In this document: positions 27,130 through 36,510 of the stretch, piece by piece
How positions within the stretch are numbered: position 1 is the stretch's first letter
Layout: the number at the start of each line of letters is the position of its first letter
From: Sporosarcina sp. FSL W8-0480
Lineage (GTDB): Bacteria > Bacillota > Bacilli > Bacillales_A > Planococcaceae
Assembly (NCBI RefSeq): GCF_037963765.1
Contig: NZ_CP150166.1
Coordinates: 470,001-534,000, forward strand
DNA: 64,000 bases
Direction: 5' to 3'
The notes under the pieces: model-generated
The model's database searches: none
Told to the model about the DNA's origin: nothing
The model's input: only the letters and a program-made list of their open reading frames with translations
Position numbers and translations under genes: made by a program

Positions 27130-28788
27130 ATGAGTAACAAACAAAATACTACAGACGTTATCTTAATTGGCGCCGGAATCATGAGTGCAACGTTGGGGAC
27201 TTTATTGAAAGAACTAGCACCAGATTGGAAGATTAAAGTGTTTGAGAAACTCTCGGATGCAGGAGAGGAAAGCTCGAATGAATGGAATAACGCGGGGACG
27301 GGGCACGCTGCATTATGTGAGCTCAACTATACCGTTGAAAAGCCCGATGGAACCCTTGATATTAGTAAAGCGATAAAGGTCAATGAACAGTTTCAACTTT
27401 CAAGACAGTTTTGGTCTTATCTTGTAAATAAGAATTTGATAAGCAATCCAGAAGACTTCATCATGCCATTGCCACATATGAGTTATGTACGCGGCGAAGA
27501 GAATGTGAAATTCTTGAAAAAACGTCATGAGGCACTGTCCAATAATCCTTTATTCAAAGGGATGGAGTATTCTGAAGACCCTGAGACGCTTAAAGAGTGG
27601 CTTCCGTTAATGATGAAGGGCCGGAATATTAAAGAACCGATTGCGGCAACAAAAATCGATTCCGGAACAGACGTCAACTTCGGTGCTTTGACTCGCATGC
27701 TATTCGACCATCTGAAGGGCAACAATGTTGAAATTCATTACCAACATAATGTAACTACCATTAAACGTACGAGCGACGGTCAATGGGAATTAAAAATTAA
27801 GAATCTAACTAACGGTGCAGTGGAAGTCCATAAAGCGAAATTTGTCTTTATCGGAGCTGGTGGCGGAAGTTTGCATTTATTGCAAAAAACAGGCATTCCG
27901 GAAAGTAAACATATCGGAGGCTTCCCGGTTAGTGGATTGTTCATGGTCTGTAAAAACCCTGAAGTGGTTGAGCAGCATCATGCGAAAGTTTACGGGAAAG
28001 CATCAGTTGGTGCACCGCCTATGTCTGTTCCGCATTTGGATACAAGATATATTGACAATAAAAAATCATTGCTTTTCGGTCCGTTCGCAGGCTTCTCTCC
28101 GAAGTTCCTAAAAACGGGTTCGAATATGGATTTGATCACATCCGTTAAGCCATCTAACGTGTTCACGATGTTAGCTGCGGGAGCAAAAGAAATGGCGTTG
28201 ACTAAATACCTTATTCAGCAACTAATGTTATCGAAAGAACAACGTATGGAAGAATTACGTGATTTTGTTCCTGAAGCGAAGAGCGAAGATTGGGATATGG
28301 TAGTCGCTGGTCAACGTGTACAAGTTATTAAAGATACAGATGCTGGCAAAGGGACACTTCAGTTTGGGACGGAAGTTGTAACCGGGGCCGGCGGTTCAAT
28401 CGCTGCACTATTAGGTGCTTCACCTGGTGCATCAACTGCTGTTCACGTAATGCTTGAAATTTTGAATAGATGTTTCCCACAGGAAATGAAACAATGGGAA
28501 CCGAAAGTTAAAGAAATGATCCCTTCTTACGGCGTTTCGCTTGTGGAAAATCCTGAATTACTTCAAGATATCCATACTTCGACTGCATTGGCACTTGGTC
28601 TTGAAACTGAACAGCCTTCAGAAGAAGAGTCTGTAGAAGTCGTTGAACAAGAGACGACAACAGAAGAGGATTCGGTTGTTGTTGAAACGGGAGACACGGA
28701 GCAGGATGAAACGTTGGGATTAGACCGTGAAGTTCCGAACGTGGATGCCAACTTGGTTGTGGAAGAAGAACCGAAGAAAGAAGATTAA
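27130..28788 (+). CDS. mqo: Malate:quinone oxidoreductase
   Basis: FAD-dependent, membrane-associated enzyme that oxidises malate to oxaloacetate and reduces quinone. The N-terminal FAD fold starts at residue 8 ([21 protein letters not shown]), followed by [16 protein letters not shown] and later [20 protein letters not shown]. 552 residues; the catalytic body ends near 495. The remaining 57 residues form an acidic, low-complexity tail (many Glu, Asp, Thr, Val), which most homologues lack. AAGGAAGG precedes the ATG. Monocistronic with its own terminator. Confidence 0.95.
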   Translation: MSNKQNTTDVILIGAGIMSATLGTLLKELAPDWKIKVFEKLSDAGEESSNEWNNAGTGHAALCELNYTVEKPDGTLDISKAIKVNEQFQLSRQFWSYLVNKNLISNPEDFIMPLPHMSYVRGEENVKFLKKRHEALSNNPLFKGMEYSEDPETLKEWLPLMMKGRNIKEPIAATKIDSGTDVNFGALTRMLFDHLKGNNVEIHYQHNVTTIKRTSDGQWELKIKNLTNGAVEVHKAKFVFIGAGGGSLHLLQKTGIPESKHIGGFPVSGLFMVCKNPEVVEQHHAKVYGKASVGAPPMSVPHLDTRYIDNKKSLLFGPFAGFSPKFLKTGSNMDLITSVKPSNVFTMLAAGAKEMALTKYLIQQLMLSKEQRMEELRDFVPEAKSEDWDMVVAGQRVQVIKDTDAGKGTLQFGTEVVTGAGGSIAALLGASPGASTAVHVMLEILNRCFPQEMKQWEPKVKEMIPSYGVSLVENPELLQDIHTSTALALGLETEQPSEEESVEVVEQETTTEEDSVVVETGDTEQDETLGLDREVPNVDANLVVEEEPKKED

Positions 28789-28798
28789 TGAATGTTAA

Positions 28799-28834
28799 AA
28801 GCTGACAGGGTATTGCCCCGTCAGCTTATTTTAG
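28799..28834. terminator. Bidirectional terminator between mqo and acetyltransferase
   Basis: AAGCTGACAGGG, TATTG loop, CCCCGTCAGCTT with T-rich flanks on both strands; it serves two convergent genes. Confidence 0.85.
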
Positions 28835-28837
28835 TTG

Positions 28838-29281
28838 TTAAAACGTATACCGGGATACTTGTTCTCCGTCAATTACGAAGCCATCCACTTCATGGAATCC
28901 CATATTTTCATAGATCCGTTTTGCATGTTCATTCTCTGGTTCATACGACAATGAAATTGTTTGATGACGGTCTTCTTTAATTTCTTTAATATCATCAATA
29001 ATAAGTTGAATCGCTTTTTTTCCGTATCCTTTACCTTGGTGGTTTTGGTCGATCATCATGCGGTAAATCCAGTATTCATGATCGTCATCGTCTATTCCAT
29101 ATAGCGCAAAGCCGACCATTTCATCATCATTATAAATCCCCTTCGCCATGAAGTTTTCAAGGAAATTCAATTGAGCCAACGAAACGACGTTAGATGCCAC
29201 GAAATTCACTTGGTCCTCCCGTACGCGAAGTGAAATTGCCTTATACCAATTATCTTTAGTTATCGCTTGTAGATGCAACAT
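28838..29281 (-). CDS. GNAT acetyltransferase, BltD/spermine-spermidine type
   Basis: 147 residues, one GNAT domain. YRMMIDQNHQGKGYGKKAI is the acetyl-CoA loop and SLSYEPENEHAKRIYENMGF is the C-terminal core. The arrangement resembles BltD/PaiA-like polyamine acetyltransferases, so polyamines are a plausible substrate. Convergent with mqo. Confidence 0.85.
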   Translation of the reverse strand: MLHLQAITKDNWYKAISLRVREDQVNFVASNVVSLAQLNFLENFMAKGIYNDDEMVGFALYGIDDDDHEYWIYRMMIDQNHQGKGYGKKAIQLIIDDIKEIKEDRHQTISLSYEPENEHAKRIYENMGFHEVDGFVIDGEQVSRYTF

Positions 29282-29411
29282 AATTCATCTCTCCCCTTGG
29301 TAAATTATACAAAGAGAAGGATAGTTGTGGATAGTCCTGTAATAAATAATTTTTAATGCTATAATAGTTATCGTCGCAATCACCCTTCAAATTATAGAAA
29401 GGGATTTTTTT

Positions 29412-30161
29412 ATGATTAGATTACATAATGTCAGCAAGAATTTTGGGCAGTTTAAAGCCGTTAAATCCATTTCTTTGTCGGTCCATAATGGTGAAATCCA
29501 TGGCATCATCGGAGCAAGTGGAGCCGGTAAGTCGACTTTGCTACGGCTCATGAATTTACTGGAAGTACCGGATGCCGGCAACGTGGATATAAACGGTAAA
29601 ACATTAACAAGTCTAAGTAGTAAGGATCTTCGGCAAGCACGAAAGTCGATTGGGATGATTTTCCAACATTTTAATCTGGTCGCGAATAAGACAGTGTATG
29701 ATAATGTTGAGATGCCGTTGAAGTTATCGAAATTTCCAAGACGCAAGCGTAAGGAACGCGTAATGGAGTGCTTGAAGTTTGTTGGACTTGGACGTTTCAA
29801 GGACAAGTATCCTGCACAACTGAGTGGAGGACAAAAGCAACGGGTGGCAATCGCACGGGCACTTGCGAATAATCCGCAGGTTTTATTATGTGACGAACCA
29901 ACATCATCACTTGATCCAAATACGACTGCTGAAGTTCTTGGTGTTTTGGAAAATGTAAATAAAAGTCTCGGTGTCACAATTGTCATTGTCAGCCATGAGA
30001 TGGACGTGATCAAAAGCATTTGCAATCGCGTAACCGTCATGGCAGATGGTGAAATTTACGACACTGTTTCGATAGAGCCAAAAGGAATCCGTGTCATTGA
30101 CAGCAATCCCCAGAATTTTTTGGAGCAATTGACGAAGGATGGTGAAATTGGCCATGCCTGA
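29412..30161 (+). CDS. ABC transporter ATP-binding protein, MetN-like (short form)
   Basis: 249 residues. Complete nucleotide-binding domain: Walker A GASGAGKST (about 36), Q loop IFQHFNL, signature LSGGQKQRVAIARAL, Walker B LLCDEPTSSLD, switch His in VSHEMD. It ends near residue 249 and so lacks the C-terminal NIL/ACT-like domain (about 100 residues) by which many MetN proteins sense methionine. With the next two genes it forms a methionine-type importer; the true substrate could be another amino acid. No SAM riboswitch is visible in the 130 nt before it. Confidence 0.88.
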   Translation: MIRLHNVSKNFGQFKAVKSISLSVHNGEIHGIIGASGAGKSTLLRLMNLLEVPDAGNVDINGKTLTSLSSKDLRQARKSIGMIFQHFNLVANKTVYDNVEMPLKLSKFPRRKRKERVMECLKFVGLGRFKDKYPAQLSGGQKQRVAIARALANNPQVLLCDEPTSSLDPNTTAEVLGVLENVNKSLGVTIVIVSHEMDVIKSICNRVTVMADGEIYDTVSIEPKGIRVIDSNPQNFLEQLTKDGEIGHA

Positions 30162-30816
30162 GGTTTTAATTCAATATGAAGCTGAAATATGGCAGTCCAT
30201 TGGGGAAACCTTTATCATGGTAGGGGTTTCAATCGTAGCTGCGGTTCTTGTTGGCCTACCTGTAGGTACGTTACTTTATCTATGTAGGAAGGGACAACTT
30301 TATGAGAATCGGTTCATCTTTTCAATTTTGAATTTATTGGTGAACGTTATCCGCTCATTTCCGTTTTTATTGTTGGTTGTTTTTTTACTTCCATTTACGA
30401 GAATGGTCATCGGGACAGCGATTGGTACAGCCGCTGCAACTGTTCCGTTATCCATAATTGCGATAGCGCATTATTCACGTTTAGTAGAACAATCACTACT
30501 GGATGTACCGAAAGGCGTTATGGAGGCGGCTGTTTCGATGGGTGCGTCTGCTAGGGAAATCATTTTTAAATTCCTGTACGTCGAGGCAAGGTCTGGTCTT
30601 GTTCTTGGATTGACAACGTCGATTATCAGTTTCATCTCCTATTCAACAATCATGGGCGTTGTAGGTGGCGGAGGTATAGGGGACTTTGCCATTAGGTATG
30701 GTTACCAGCAATTCAAAGACGATTTAATGATGTACATGATAATCATTATGGTCATACTGGTACAGTTCATCCAATTCACGGGGACAACTGTATCACGAAT
30801 GATAGATAAAAGATAA
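30154..30816 (+). CDS. ABC transporter permease, MetI-like
   Basis: 220 residues with five membrane helices and the BPD permease loop (EAAVSMGASAREIIFKFLYVEA, about 130-150). The start ATG 30154 overlaps the end of the ATPase gene by 8 nt and follows GGATGGTG; an upstream ATG at 30139 is less likely. GGGGIGDFAIRYGYQQF is typical of MetI. It forms the membrane channel of the importer. Confidence 0.92.
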   Translation: MPEVLIQYEAEIWQSIGETFIMVGVSIVAAVLVGLPVGTLLYLCRKGQLYENRFIFSILNLLVNVIRSFPFLLLVVFLLPFTRMVIGTAIGTAAATVPLSIIAIAHYSRLVEQSLLDVPKGVMEAAVSMGASAREIIFKFLYVEARSGLVLGLTTSIISFISYSTIMGVVGGGGIGDFAIRYGYQQFKDDLMMYMIIIMVILVQFIQFTGTTVSRMIDKR

Positions 30817-30832
30817 TTGTAGGAGGAACACC

Positions 30833-31663
30833 ATGAAGAAACTACTGATGTTAACAGCAATGCTGCTTGTCCTATTAGCGGCTTGTGGCGGCAAGGATAA
30901 AGGTGCAGAAAAACCTGCGAACGTGCAAAAAGAAGATGAGGTTGTGAAGTTGAAAGTCGCTTCACTAATTCCGCCGATGACGGAAATTCTTGAACTTGTC
31001 AAACCGAAGCTTGCCGAAGAAGGAATCGAATTGGAAATGGTTGTATTAGGCGATAATGTCCAGCCGAACACTGCACTTGCTGCAAAAGAAGTAGATGCAA
31101 ACTTCTTCCAACACGTACCATATATGGAGCAATTCAATGCAAATAATAATGCAAATTTAGTTCCAATCACTCCAATTTACTTCGCTAACTATGGAGTATA
31201 CTCAAAAAACTATAAGTCAATGGATGAAATGCCTGAAGGTGCTGTAATTGCAATGGCAAATGATGTGTCCAACATCGACCGCTCATTGGCATTGTTGGCA
31301 CAACACGGAGTCATTGAGTTAGGCGAAAAGAAAGACACATACTACACAAAAGCAGATATCGTCAACAATCCGAAAAACTATAAGTTTGAAGAAGTCGATT
31401 TGCTGATGCTTGCCCGTATGTACGATGATGCGGACGCAGTCGTTATGACACCTGCTTACGCAGCACCACTTGGACTTACACCGAAAAGCGATGCACTTCT
31501 TACTGAAGGAATTGAAAACGACTTTGCGATCACATTAATCGCTCGCGAGGACAATAAAGACTGGGAGCCAATTCAAAAGTTGGCTAAAGCAATGACAAGC
31601 CCAGAAGTCAAAAAGTTCTTGGAAGAGAACTACGACGAAACAGCAATTCCAGCATTTGAATAA
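30833..31663 (+). CDS. Substrate-binding lipoprotein, MetQ/NlpA family
   Basis: 276 residues. Signal peptide 1-17 with lipobox LLAAC; the mature protein begins at Cys 18-19 and is anchored to the outer membrane leaflet. The NlpA fold (about 40-275) has LKVASLIPPMTEILEL, DANFFQHVPYMEQFN and ANDVSNIDRSLALL, as in MetQ. It follows the permease by 16 nt with AGGAGG. Binds methionine or a related amino acid. Confidence 0.92.
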   Translation: MKKLLMLTAMLLVLLAACGGKDKGAEKPANVQKEDEVVKLKVASLIPPMTEILELVKPKLAEEGIELEMVVLGDNVQPNTALAAKEVDANFFQHVPYMEQFNANNNANLVPITPIYFANYGVYSKNYKSMDEMPEGAVIAMANDVSNIDRSLALLAQHGVIELGEKKDTYYTKADIVNNPKNYKFEEVDLLMLARMYDDADAVVMTPAYAAPLGLTPKSDALLTEGIENDFAITLIAREDNKDWEPIQKLAKAMTSPEVKKFLEENYDETAIPAFE

Positions 31664-31676
31664 ATTCTATTGAGGG

Positions 31677-31716
31677 GCCATTCCGGTTGTATTGCGCAAC
31701 TGGAATGGCTTTTTTG
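31677..31716 (+). terminator. Terminator of the importer operon
   Basis: GCCATTCCGGTTG, loop, CAACTGGAATGGC and then T6. Near-perfect stem. Confidence 0.95.
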
Positions 31717-31751
31717 ATGTGAAATTCTGTGCTGGGCTTGTCGGCGGAAAG

Positions 31752-31814
31752 TTATCGGTCAAATCAGCGGGATTATCGGTCAATTTCACGTGATTTCACG
31801 TGAAACAATTGCGG
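31752..31814 (+). repeat. Short array D': two to three 21-nt units
   Basis: Two clear units beginning TTATCGGTCAA at 31752 and 31773, exactly 21 nt apart, then a diverged unit containing the CACGTG palindrome at 31794. It starts 36 nt after the importer terminator. Confidence 0.6.
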
Positions 31815-32067
31815 TCGCGGTGTAAAACTGGTGGCAGTTCAATATACAGTCGCGCCAAGTGCCTTTAAACAAATAAAAGGAGGGGGACAATCAGTTAAAT
31901 AAAATAGTTCTTCTATTTTCCGAGAATCATACCATCAACTCCTTCGTGTACCGTCAAGTCCTTTACACTAAATACATCGTACCAAAGTGGGGATGTTCTC
32001 ACATTTTAATAAATAGCCATAGAAGTAGAGGATATATTTTGGGTCAAAAACATCAAGCTTTGACGAA

Positions 32068-32212
32068 TCGGTGGTAAACAGCCCTAAATCGGTGGTAATC
32101 CCTCGAGCATCGGTGGTAAAGTGTCTCGAATCGGTGATAACGCCCCAAGAATCGGTGGTAAAGTGATTCAAGTTGGTTGAACGAAGCCTATTCGGTGATA
32201 AACTCCCAAACC
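32068..32212 (+). repeat. Array D: seven units, mostly 21 nt
   Basis: Units start at 32068, 32089, 32110, 32131, 32152, 32173 and 32192. The constant word is TCGGTGGTAA (once TCGGTGATAA) and the rest is variable. The minus strand has an open frame through it with FTTD every 14-21 nt, which I regard as chance. Confidence 0.92.
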
Positions 32213-32308
32213 CCGGTGCGCTATGGGAATGTTTTTTTTGTCAATCAGTGATGTATGATGAACGTAAGTTCCACAATCAGCAACGGAACATAAGCAGGAT
32301 ATTAAAAT

Positions 32309-32520
32309 ATGAGCACATCAACCACTACATTGACAATGCAGCGCACATTTAATTGCACAGCAGACAGCGTTTTGAAGCATGGACAACAACACCTGAACTG
32401 ATGAAAAAATGGTTCTTCACAATGGAGCCGACGCGACGAATAAAGTTGCAACGAATGATTTCCGTTTAGGCGGGTCATGCAATTGATGGTGACTGGGAAA
32501 ATCATATATCCAGCGCTTTA
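32309..32520 (+). pseudogene. Decayed SRPBCC/AHSA1-family gene
   Basis: Begins MSTSTTTLTMQRTFN, then the homologous sequence continues in other frames (FEAWTTTPELMKKWFFTMEP, then NKVATNDFRLGGS), requiring at least two frameshifts, and then meets stops. This is the N-terminal half of an AHSA1-type START domain protein; the C-terminal half is missing. It is non-functional. Together with the D arrays it fills the otherwise gene-free stretch 31664-32540. Confidence 0.75.
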
Positions 32521-32523
32521 ATA

Positions 32524-32560
32524 AAAAACAACCGCATCCATCAACTGGACGCGGTTGTCT
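32524..32560 (-). terminator. Terminator of the HAD hydrolase gene
   Basis: On the minus strand ACAACCGCGTCCA, loop, TGGATGCGGTTGT and then T6. The stem overlaps the final codons and stop of the HAD gene. Confidence 0.85.
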
Positions 32561-33242
32561 GTCTTATTATCATCTGAAACTCTTCCCAATCATGAATTTC
32601 AAATGTAGGCTTTGTTAGGCCATTATTCTCTTTTCGTTTCGGATTATACCAACATGTATCGATACCGAAATTATTGCCGCCGCGGATGTCCGAGGATAGC
32701 GAGTCTCCTACCATTAAGACGCGTGATTTGTCTTTAATAGCCAATTGCTTGAATACATGTTCGAAAATTTCAGGTTGTGGTTTTTGGAAACCAATTTCTT
32801 CGGATGTGAAGATTGCTTCGAACGTCTCGGTTAGACCAGATGCGGCAATGCGTGCCAACTGAACATCCTTGAAGCCGTTTGTCAAAACTGCGAGCCTCGC
32901 ATCTTCAAGGGAATGAAGCATAGTTGTCACTCCATCGATTAAATGGACTTCTTTCCCTAAATAATCGAGGTACATTTGGCCGAACGTTTCTGCATCCATT
33001 TCAAGGCCGTGTTCAAGGAATAAGCGTCTGAAACGCTCCGTCTTTAATTCGGACAACGACATTTTGCCTTGCTCCAAATCTCCCCAAAGTACAGTGCTAA
33101 CTGTCCGATACGTATCCCTAAAATCCGCCAATGCATTCGGAAAACCGTGTGTTGCGAACACATTCGTAAACGCATTTTTTTCCGTCTCTCCGAAATCCAT
33201 TAACGTATCATCTAAATCGAATAAAAACACATCATATTTCAT
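32541..33242 (-). CDS. HAD-superfamily nucleotidase, YjjG type
   Basis: 233 residues. HAD motifs: I FDLDDTLMDF (nucleophile Asp about 9), II LAVLTNGF, III Lys in EIGFQKPQPEIF, IV MVGDSLSSDIRGG. The cap domain (about 15-95) and overall sequence match the YjjG/YfnB group, which dephosphorylates pyrimidine nucleoside monophosphates, including non-canonical ones. AGGAGATG precedes the ATG. Confidence 0.88.
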   Translation of the reverse strand: MKYDVFLFDLDDTLMDFGETEKNAFTNVFATHGFPNALADFRDTYRTVSTVLWGDLEQGKMSLSELKTERFRRLFLEHGLEMDAETFGQMYLDYLGKEVHLIDGVTTMLHSLEDARLAVLTNGFKDVQLARIAASGLTETFEAIFTSEEIGFQKPQPEIFEHVFKQLAIKDKSRVLMVGDSLSSDIRGGNNFGIDTCWYNPKRKENNGLTKPTFEIHDWEEFQMIIRQTTASS

Positions 33243-33289
33243 TCTTACATCTCCTGACTGACTTCAGCTGTGTATTTAGTATATCACCA

Positions 33290-33796
33290 TTATTTATGTT
33301 TTATCGATCGGATAATAAAGAAAGCCATCGTACCGAACATGATGACGAGGAATACAGGCAAGAATAGATTTCCAATGGATTCGGCCTTCCCCAATGCTAC
33401 TTGAGCAATATTAAAACTAATATAAACAAACAGTAGAACACATTCATTTTTCATGACATTTAGAAATATTACTGAATTTCTGTATTGGAATTCAATATTG
33501 TTTTCATTTAAATTCATATAATTATGCCATTCCGGATGCTTCTCCAAAAACGTCAGGAAGATTGCCATTAGAACAGCGATAATGGGTAGAATGACGAGCT
33601 CCCATTTGGAACCCCAACGATCTACCTCGCCGGCAGCGTTATAATGTGCTGGAACTTGGTCTGGCAGTTGGTTCCAAATGGAAATTAAATAAATCATGCC
33701 TGCAACAAATACGATGATCGTGAAAATATCGAATGCCCATTGCACTGTAGTCTTGGGAATCTCCAATTTCGGTTTATTGTAACTGTATTTATCCAT
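33290..33796 (-). CDS. DUF1648 membrane protein
   Basis: 168 residues with four membrane helices (about 19-40, 68-85, 113-130, 140-160). The first part matches DUF1648: IWNQLPDQVPAHYNAAGEVDRWG. Function unknown; related domains occur in SdpI-type immunity proteins. It lies directly upstream of the HAD gene on the same strand with a 47-nt gap. Confidence 0.85.
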   Translation of the reverse strand: MDKYSYNKPKLEIPKTTVQWAFDIFTIIVFVAGMIYLISIWNQLPDQVPAHYNAAGEVDRWGSKWELVILPIIAVLMAIFLTFLEKHPEWHNYMNLNENNIEFQYRNSVIFLNVMKNECVLLFVYISFNIAQVALGKAESIGNLFLPVFLVIMFGTMAFFIIRSIKHK

Positions 33797-33878
33797 TTCT
33801 TTTACACGCTCCTTAGTTGCCTTCTTTACGGTTCGAATCAGGAAAAAGTTTCATAGGATTGAACGGGTAATAAGTCCT

Positions 33879-33983
33879 GTTTTGGTGATAAATTTCTATA
33901 TTCGATAGATAACTTTCGATATCCAATAGATAAATCCTTTTATTCAATAAATAAATCCCCCAATTCAATAGATAAACCTGACG
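33879..33983 (+). repeat. Array F: four to five 21-nt units
   Basis: Units at 33900, 33921, 33942 and 33963 with the word ATTCAATAGATAAAT, plus a diverged unit at 33879. It lies between the divergent DUF1648 and DUF378 genes, so it is in a promoter-containing gap. Confidence 0.88.
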
Positions 33984-34052
33984 CATACCTCCATGTATTA
34001 AAAACCATTTTTAGCAAACGATAAGGTGGAAAATTGAATGAAGGAGGAATTC

Positions 34053-34352
34053 ATGATGGGAGCAGTTCGGCGCATTGCTTTGGCGTTAGTCATTATAGGT
34101 GCATTGAATTGGGGATTGATCGCATTTTTTCAATTTGACTTGGTGGCTTCTTTATTCGGTGGACAGGATGCATTTCTTTCAAGAGTAGTCTATGCGCTTG
34201 TAGCACTTGGAGGGTTGATTTGTTTAGGGCTTTTATTCAAACCGGATGAGGAGAGGGAAGTGACTCACAGACGTGAGCGATTCACAAACCCGAACCTTAA
34301 TACCGAGTTCGGTGAAGAACCAGACTTCACGGAAGAAAAACGGAATAAATAA
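34053..34352 (+). CDS. DUF378 small membrane protein
   Basis: 99 residues from ATG 34053 (8 nt after AAGGAGG, which itself lies behind an ATG at 34038). Two membrane helices (about 7-28 and 42-62) with IGALNWGLIAFFQFDLVA, the DUF378 signature, then a charged cytoplasmic tail. Function unknown. Confidence 0.88.
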   Translation: MMGAVRRIALALVIIGALNWGLIAFFQFDLVASLFGGQDAFLSRVVYALVALGGLICLGLLFKPDEEREVTHRRERFTNPNLNTEFGEEPDFTEEKRNK

Positions 34353-34356
34353 CATT

Positions 34357-34398
34357 GTGACAGGCACCTAAACCAATTAGTTCATAGGTGTCTGTCAC
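34357..34398. terminator. Convergent terminator GTGACAGGCACC type
   Basis: GTGACAGGCACCTA, loop, TAGGTGTCTGTCAC (one G-U pair). The GTGACAGGCACC word is common in Bacillales terminators. The stem touches the stop of the minus-strand gene. Confidence 0.8.
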
Positions 34399-34979
34399 CG
34401 TTTGTGTTTTTCTTTAATTTCCTCAATTTCCTCCATAAGTTCCTGATACCCTTCCTCCACGTCAGTTGTGGACGGAATGAAAGGCTCATTGTTATAATCC
34501 ACTCGTTTTCCGTATCGTACCATTTCATAAATGATCATGCCGTTGTTCGGCTTACCGTTAACGGTTATCATAGGTACGATATCGAATAAAACATAATAAA
34601 AAGCGTAAAAAATAAACCGTTCCCAAAATGTCCGATGCCCCTCAAGAATTCCGTTTGCGAGCAGCGCGTTAATCGTTAAGGCTATAACGATATTGATGAG
34701 GATGGGACCTGCATAAATGCATATATACGCAAGCTTGCTTTCTCTTTTTATCGAGTCAAATGAAAACCAACTATACATATGATAATGTTTTCGGATATCA
34801 ACTATGCCGATCTTTTTAATACGTGGTCCCGACCCAATCGTAATTCTTGGATTTTTAACACCGAAAATGAGACTTGCGAATAAATAGCCTGATTCTCTCA
34901 GGAACACGACGACCGGAAGAATGATGAATGCCGAAATGATAAGCGATAGCAAATAAGAAAGCCCTAACATGAATAACAC
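34395..34979 (-). CDS. Membrane protein resembling a site-2 protease without its zinc motif
   Basis: 194 residues, four or five membrane helices and a charged C-terminal helix. The pattern FLRESGYLFASLIFGVKNPRI then GSGPRI, and later YAGPILINIVIAL and NGKPNNGMII, parallels the M50 site-2 protease order (HExxH helix, GxGP, AGP helix, xDG motif). The HExGH motif is replaced by RESGY, so zinc-dependent proteolysis is not expected. Family assignment is by motif order only; it may be a pseudoenzyme. Confidence 0.6.
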   Translation of the reverse strand: MLFMLGLSYLLSLIISAFIILPVVVFLRESGYLFASLIFGVKNPRITIGSGPRIKKIGIVDIRKHYHMYSWFSFDSIKRESKLAYICIYAGPILINIVIALTINALLANGILEGHRTFWERFIFYAFYYVLFDIVPMITVNGKPNNGMIIYEMVRYGKRVDYNNEPFIPSTTDVEEGYQELMEEIEEIKEKHKR

Positions 34980-35055
34980 CTGCCTTATATAGCGGACGAA
35001 AACTCCACATTATTCAAGTACCTGGGTGGAAAGTGCTCAAACAATAGGACAATGC

Positions 35056-35101
35056 AAAAAACCATGCCAGCTAAAGTATTCAAGCAGACATGGTTTTTAT
35101 C
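35056..35101 (-). terminator. Terminator of the NCS1 permease gene
   Basis: AAACCATG and CATGGTTT outer stem around a 27-nt interior, with T-rich sequence on the minus strand. Confidence 0.6.
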
Positions 35102-35106
35102 GTTCA

Positions 35107-36510
35107 TCATTTCAATCTATCCTCTTCTACTATATGAGAAGGTTCGTGTTGTAAATAATATGCGCCTTGCGTCAAAACCGCTATGATGACTGTTAATACA
35201 GCAGCTAACACAGCAGCAAAAAACGCAGCTGTTGATTGGAGGAAGACCCCCATATAGCCAAGTGCAGCAATTGTACCTACCACACTTGAAACAAGAAGTG
35301 AAACAACGCCGACAGGATTCCACTTATACAAATAATCTTGTGTCGCAACATAATAATTCGGTCCGATTTTCAACCACTTTTTCACGATCAGTGCGTCGGT
35401 CACCAAGATAGACGCCCATGAGAACAGGAATACACCCTGGAACGTCATAACCGTAGCAAGATGATCTACAATGCTACCTAACATCAAAGCAATCGCGGTC
35501 AATGCGGAGACGACAACCCAAAATCGTCGGCCGGGGGTGAAACGGAAGATATTTTCAAAGAAGTTTGATAAGGAGAGTGAACTACTATAAATATTCGTGA
35601 CATTAATACGCAATTGCGTCAACATTGTAAATAACGCACCACCGATTCCAAGCAGCAGTACAATATAAACACCTGGATCCGACTCCAAATAACGGACACC
35701 GAACCAGATACCTAATCCTCCCATAACGCCATAACAAAAAATTTGAGGAATGAACCCGATTGCTAAAGAACCAACTTTGATATCTTTAGGGCGTAAAAAA
35801 CGGGCATAATCTGAAGCAAGAAGAGCAGTTAAGCCCATAATCCCATTATGCATACCGATACAGAACAGCAGCGCAGTACCGCCAAGCTGGACTCCTTCGG
35901 GCATATAAGAGAAAACGGGTCCCGTATAAATAGCAGGTTTGATGAATGATATAACAATTGCAGCGATCAAAAAGAGAATGAAAATCGGTAATGACCATTT
36001 TTGCAGCTTGTCCAATTGTTTAATTCCAAACCAATTGAGAGGTATTACAATGAGTCCAAATACGAGGATTAAAACCCATTTCGGAAAGGAGGGAAGAAAA
36101 TGATGTACGGCCGAGATAAGAATCAGGCCCTCAAAGGCACAATACAAGATGAAATTCGATGCGTATATAAGTGAAGTCAAAGATGCTCCGATATAGCCAA
36201 AGCCGCCTCCCCGAGATAATAAGTTCACGTTCATTCCCGACTTGGCCGATAAATAAACGATGACTGTACTAAGCAAGCCTGCTACGATGATTGCATAGCC
36301 TGCGGAAATGAGAGCATTGGGGGCCCCGAATTGGAGAGCCATCACACTTCCCATTTGGAAGTAGAAAATAGCTGTTGCAATTCCAAACGTAATGTTTGTA
36401 ATGCTGAGCCAGTTAGCCTTTCGTTCCTCGCGAGGTACACGATCTAATGAATAATCTCGAACGACCTCTTCTTCTGTGTCTTGTTGCAAATTAGTATGTT
36501 CTGTTGACAT
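35107..36510 (-). CDS. NCS1-family cytosine/purine permease
   Basis: 467 residues, twelve predicted membrane helices. NCS1 features: N-terminal DYSLDRVPREERK, then FQMGSVMALQFGAPNALISAGYA in helix 1-2, FEGLILISAVHHF, and NWFGIKQLDKLQKW. It is a proton or sodium symporter for a nucleobase or related compound; the CodB-like group is most probable. AAGGAG precedes the ATG. No purine riboswitch is visible upstream. Confidence 0.88.
   Translation of the reverse strand: MSTEHTNLQQDTEEEVVRDYSLDRVPREERKANWLSITNITFGIATAIFYFQMGSVMALQFGAPNALISAGYAIIVAGLLSTVIVYLSAKSGMNVNLLSRGGGFGYIGASLTSLIYASNFILYCAFEGLILISAVHHFLPSFPKWVLILVFGLIVIPLNWFGIKQLDKLQKWSLPIFILFLIAAIVISFIKPAIYTGPVFSYMPEGVQLGGTALLFCIGMHNGIMGLTALLASDYARFLRPKDIKVGSLAIGFIPQIFCYGVMGGLGIWFGVRYLESDPGVYIVLLLGIGGALFTMLTQLRINVTNIYSSSLSLSNFFENIFRFTPGRRFWVVVSALTAIALMLGSIVDHLATVMTFQGVFLFSWASILVTDALIVKKWLKIGPNYYVATQDYLYKWNPVGVVSLLVSSVVGTIAALGYMGVFLQSTAAFFAAVLAAVLTVIIAVLTQGAYYLQHEPSHIVEEDRLK

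Noticed and set aside
34357..34398. GTGACAGGCACC inverted repeat as a mobile repeat
   Set aside because: It is placed and built like an ordinary convergent terminator and occurs only once here.
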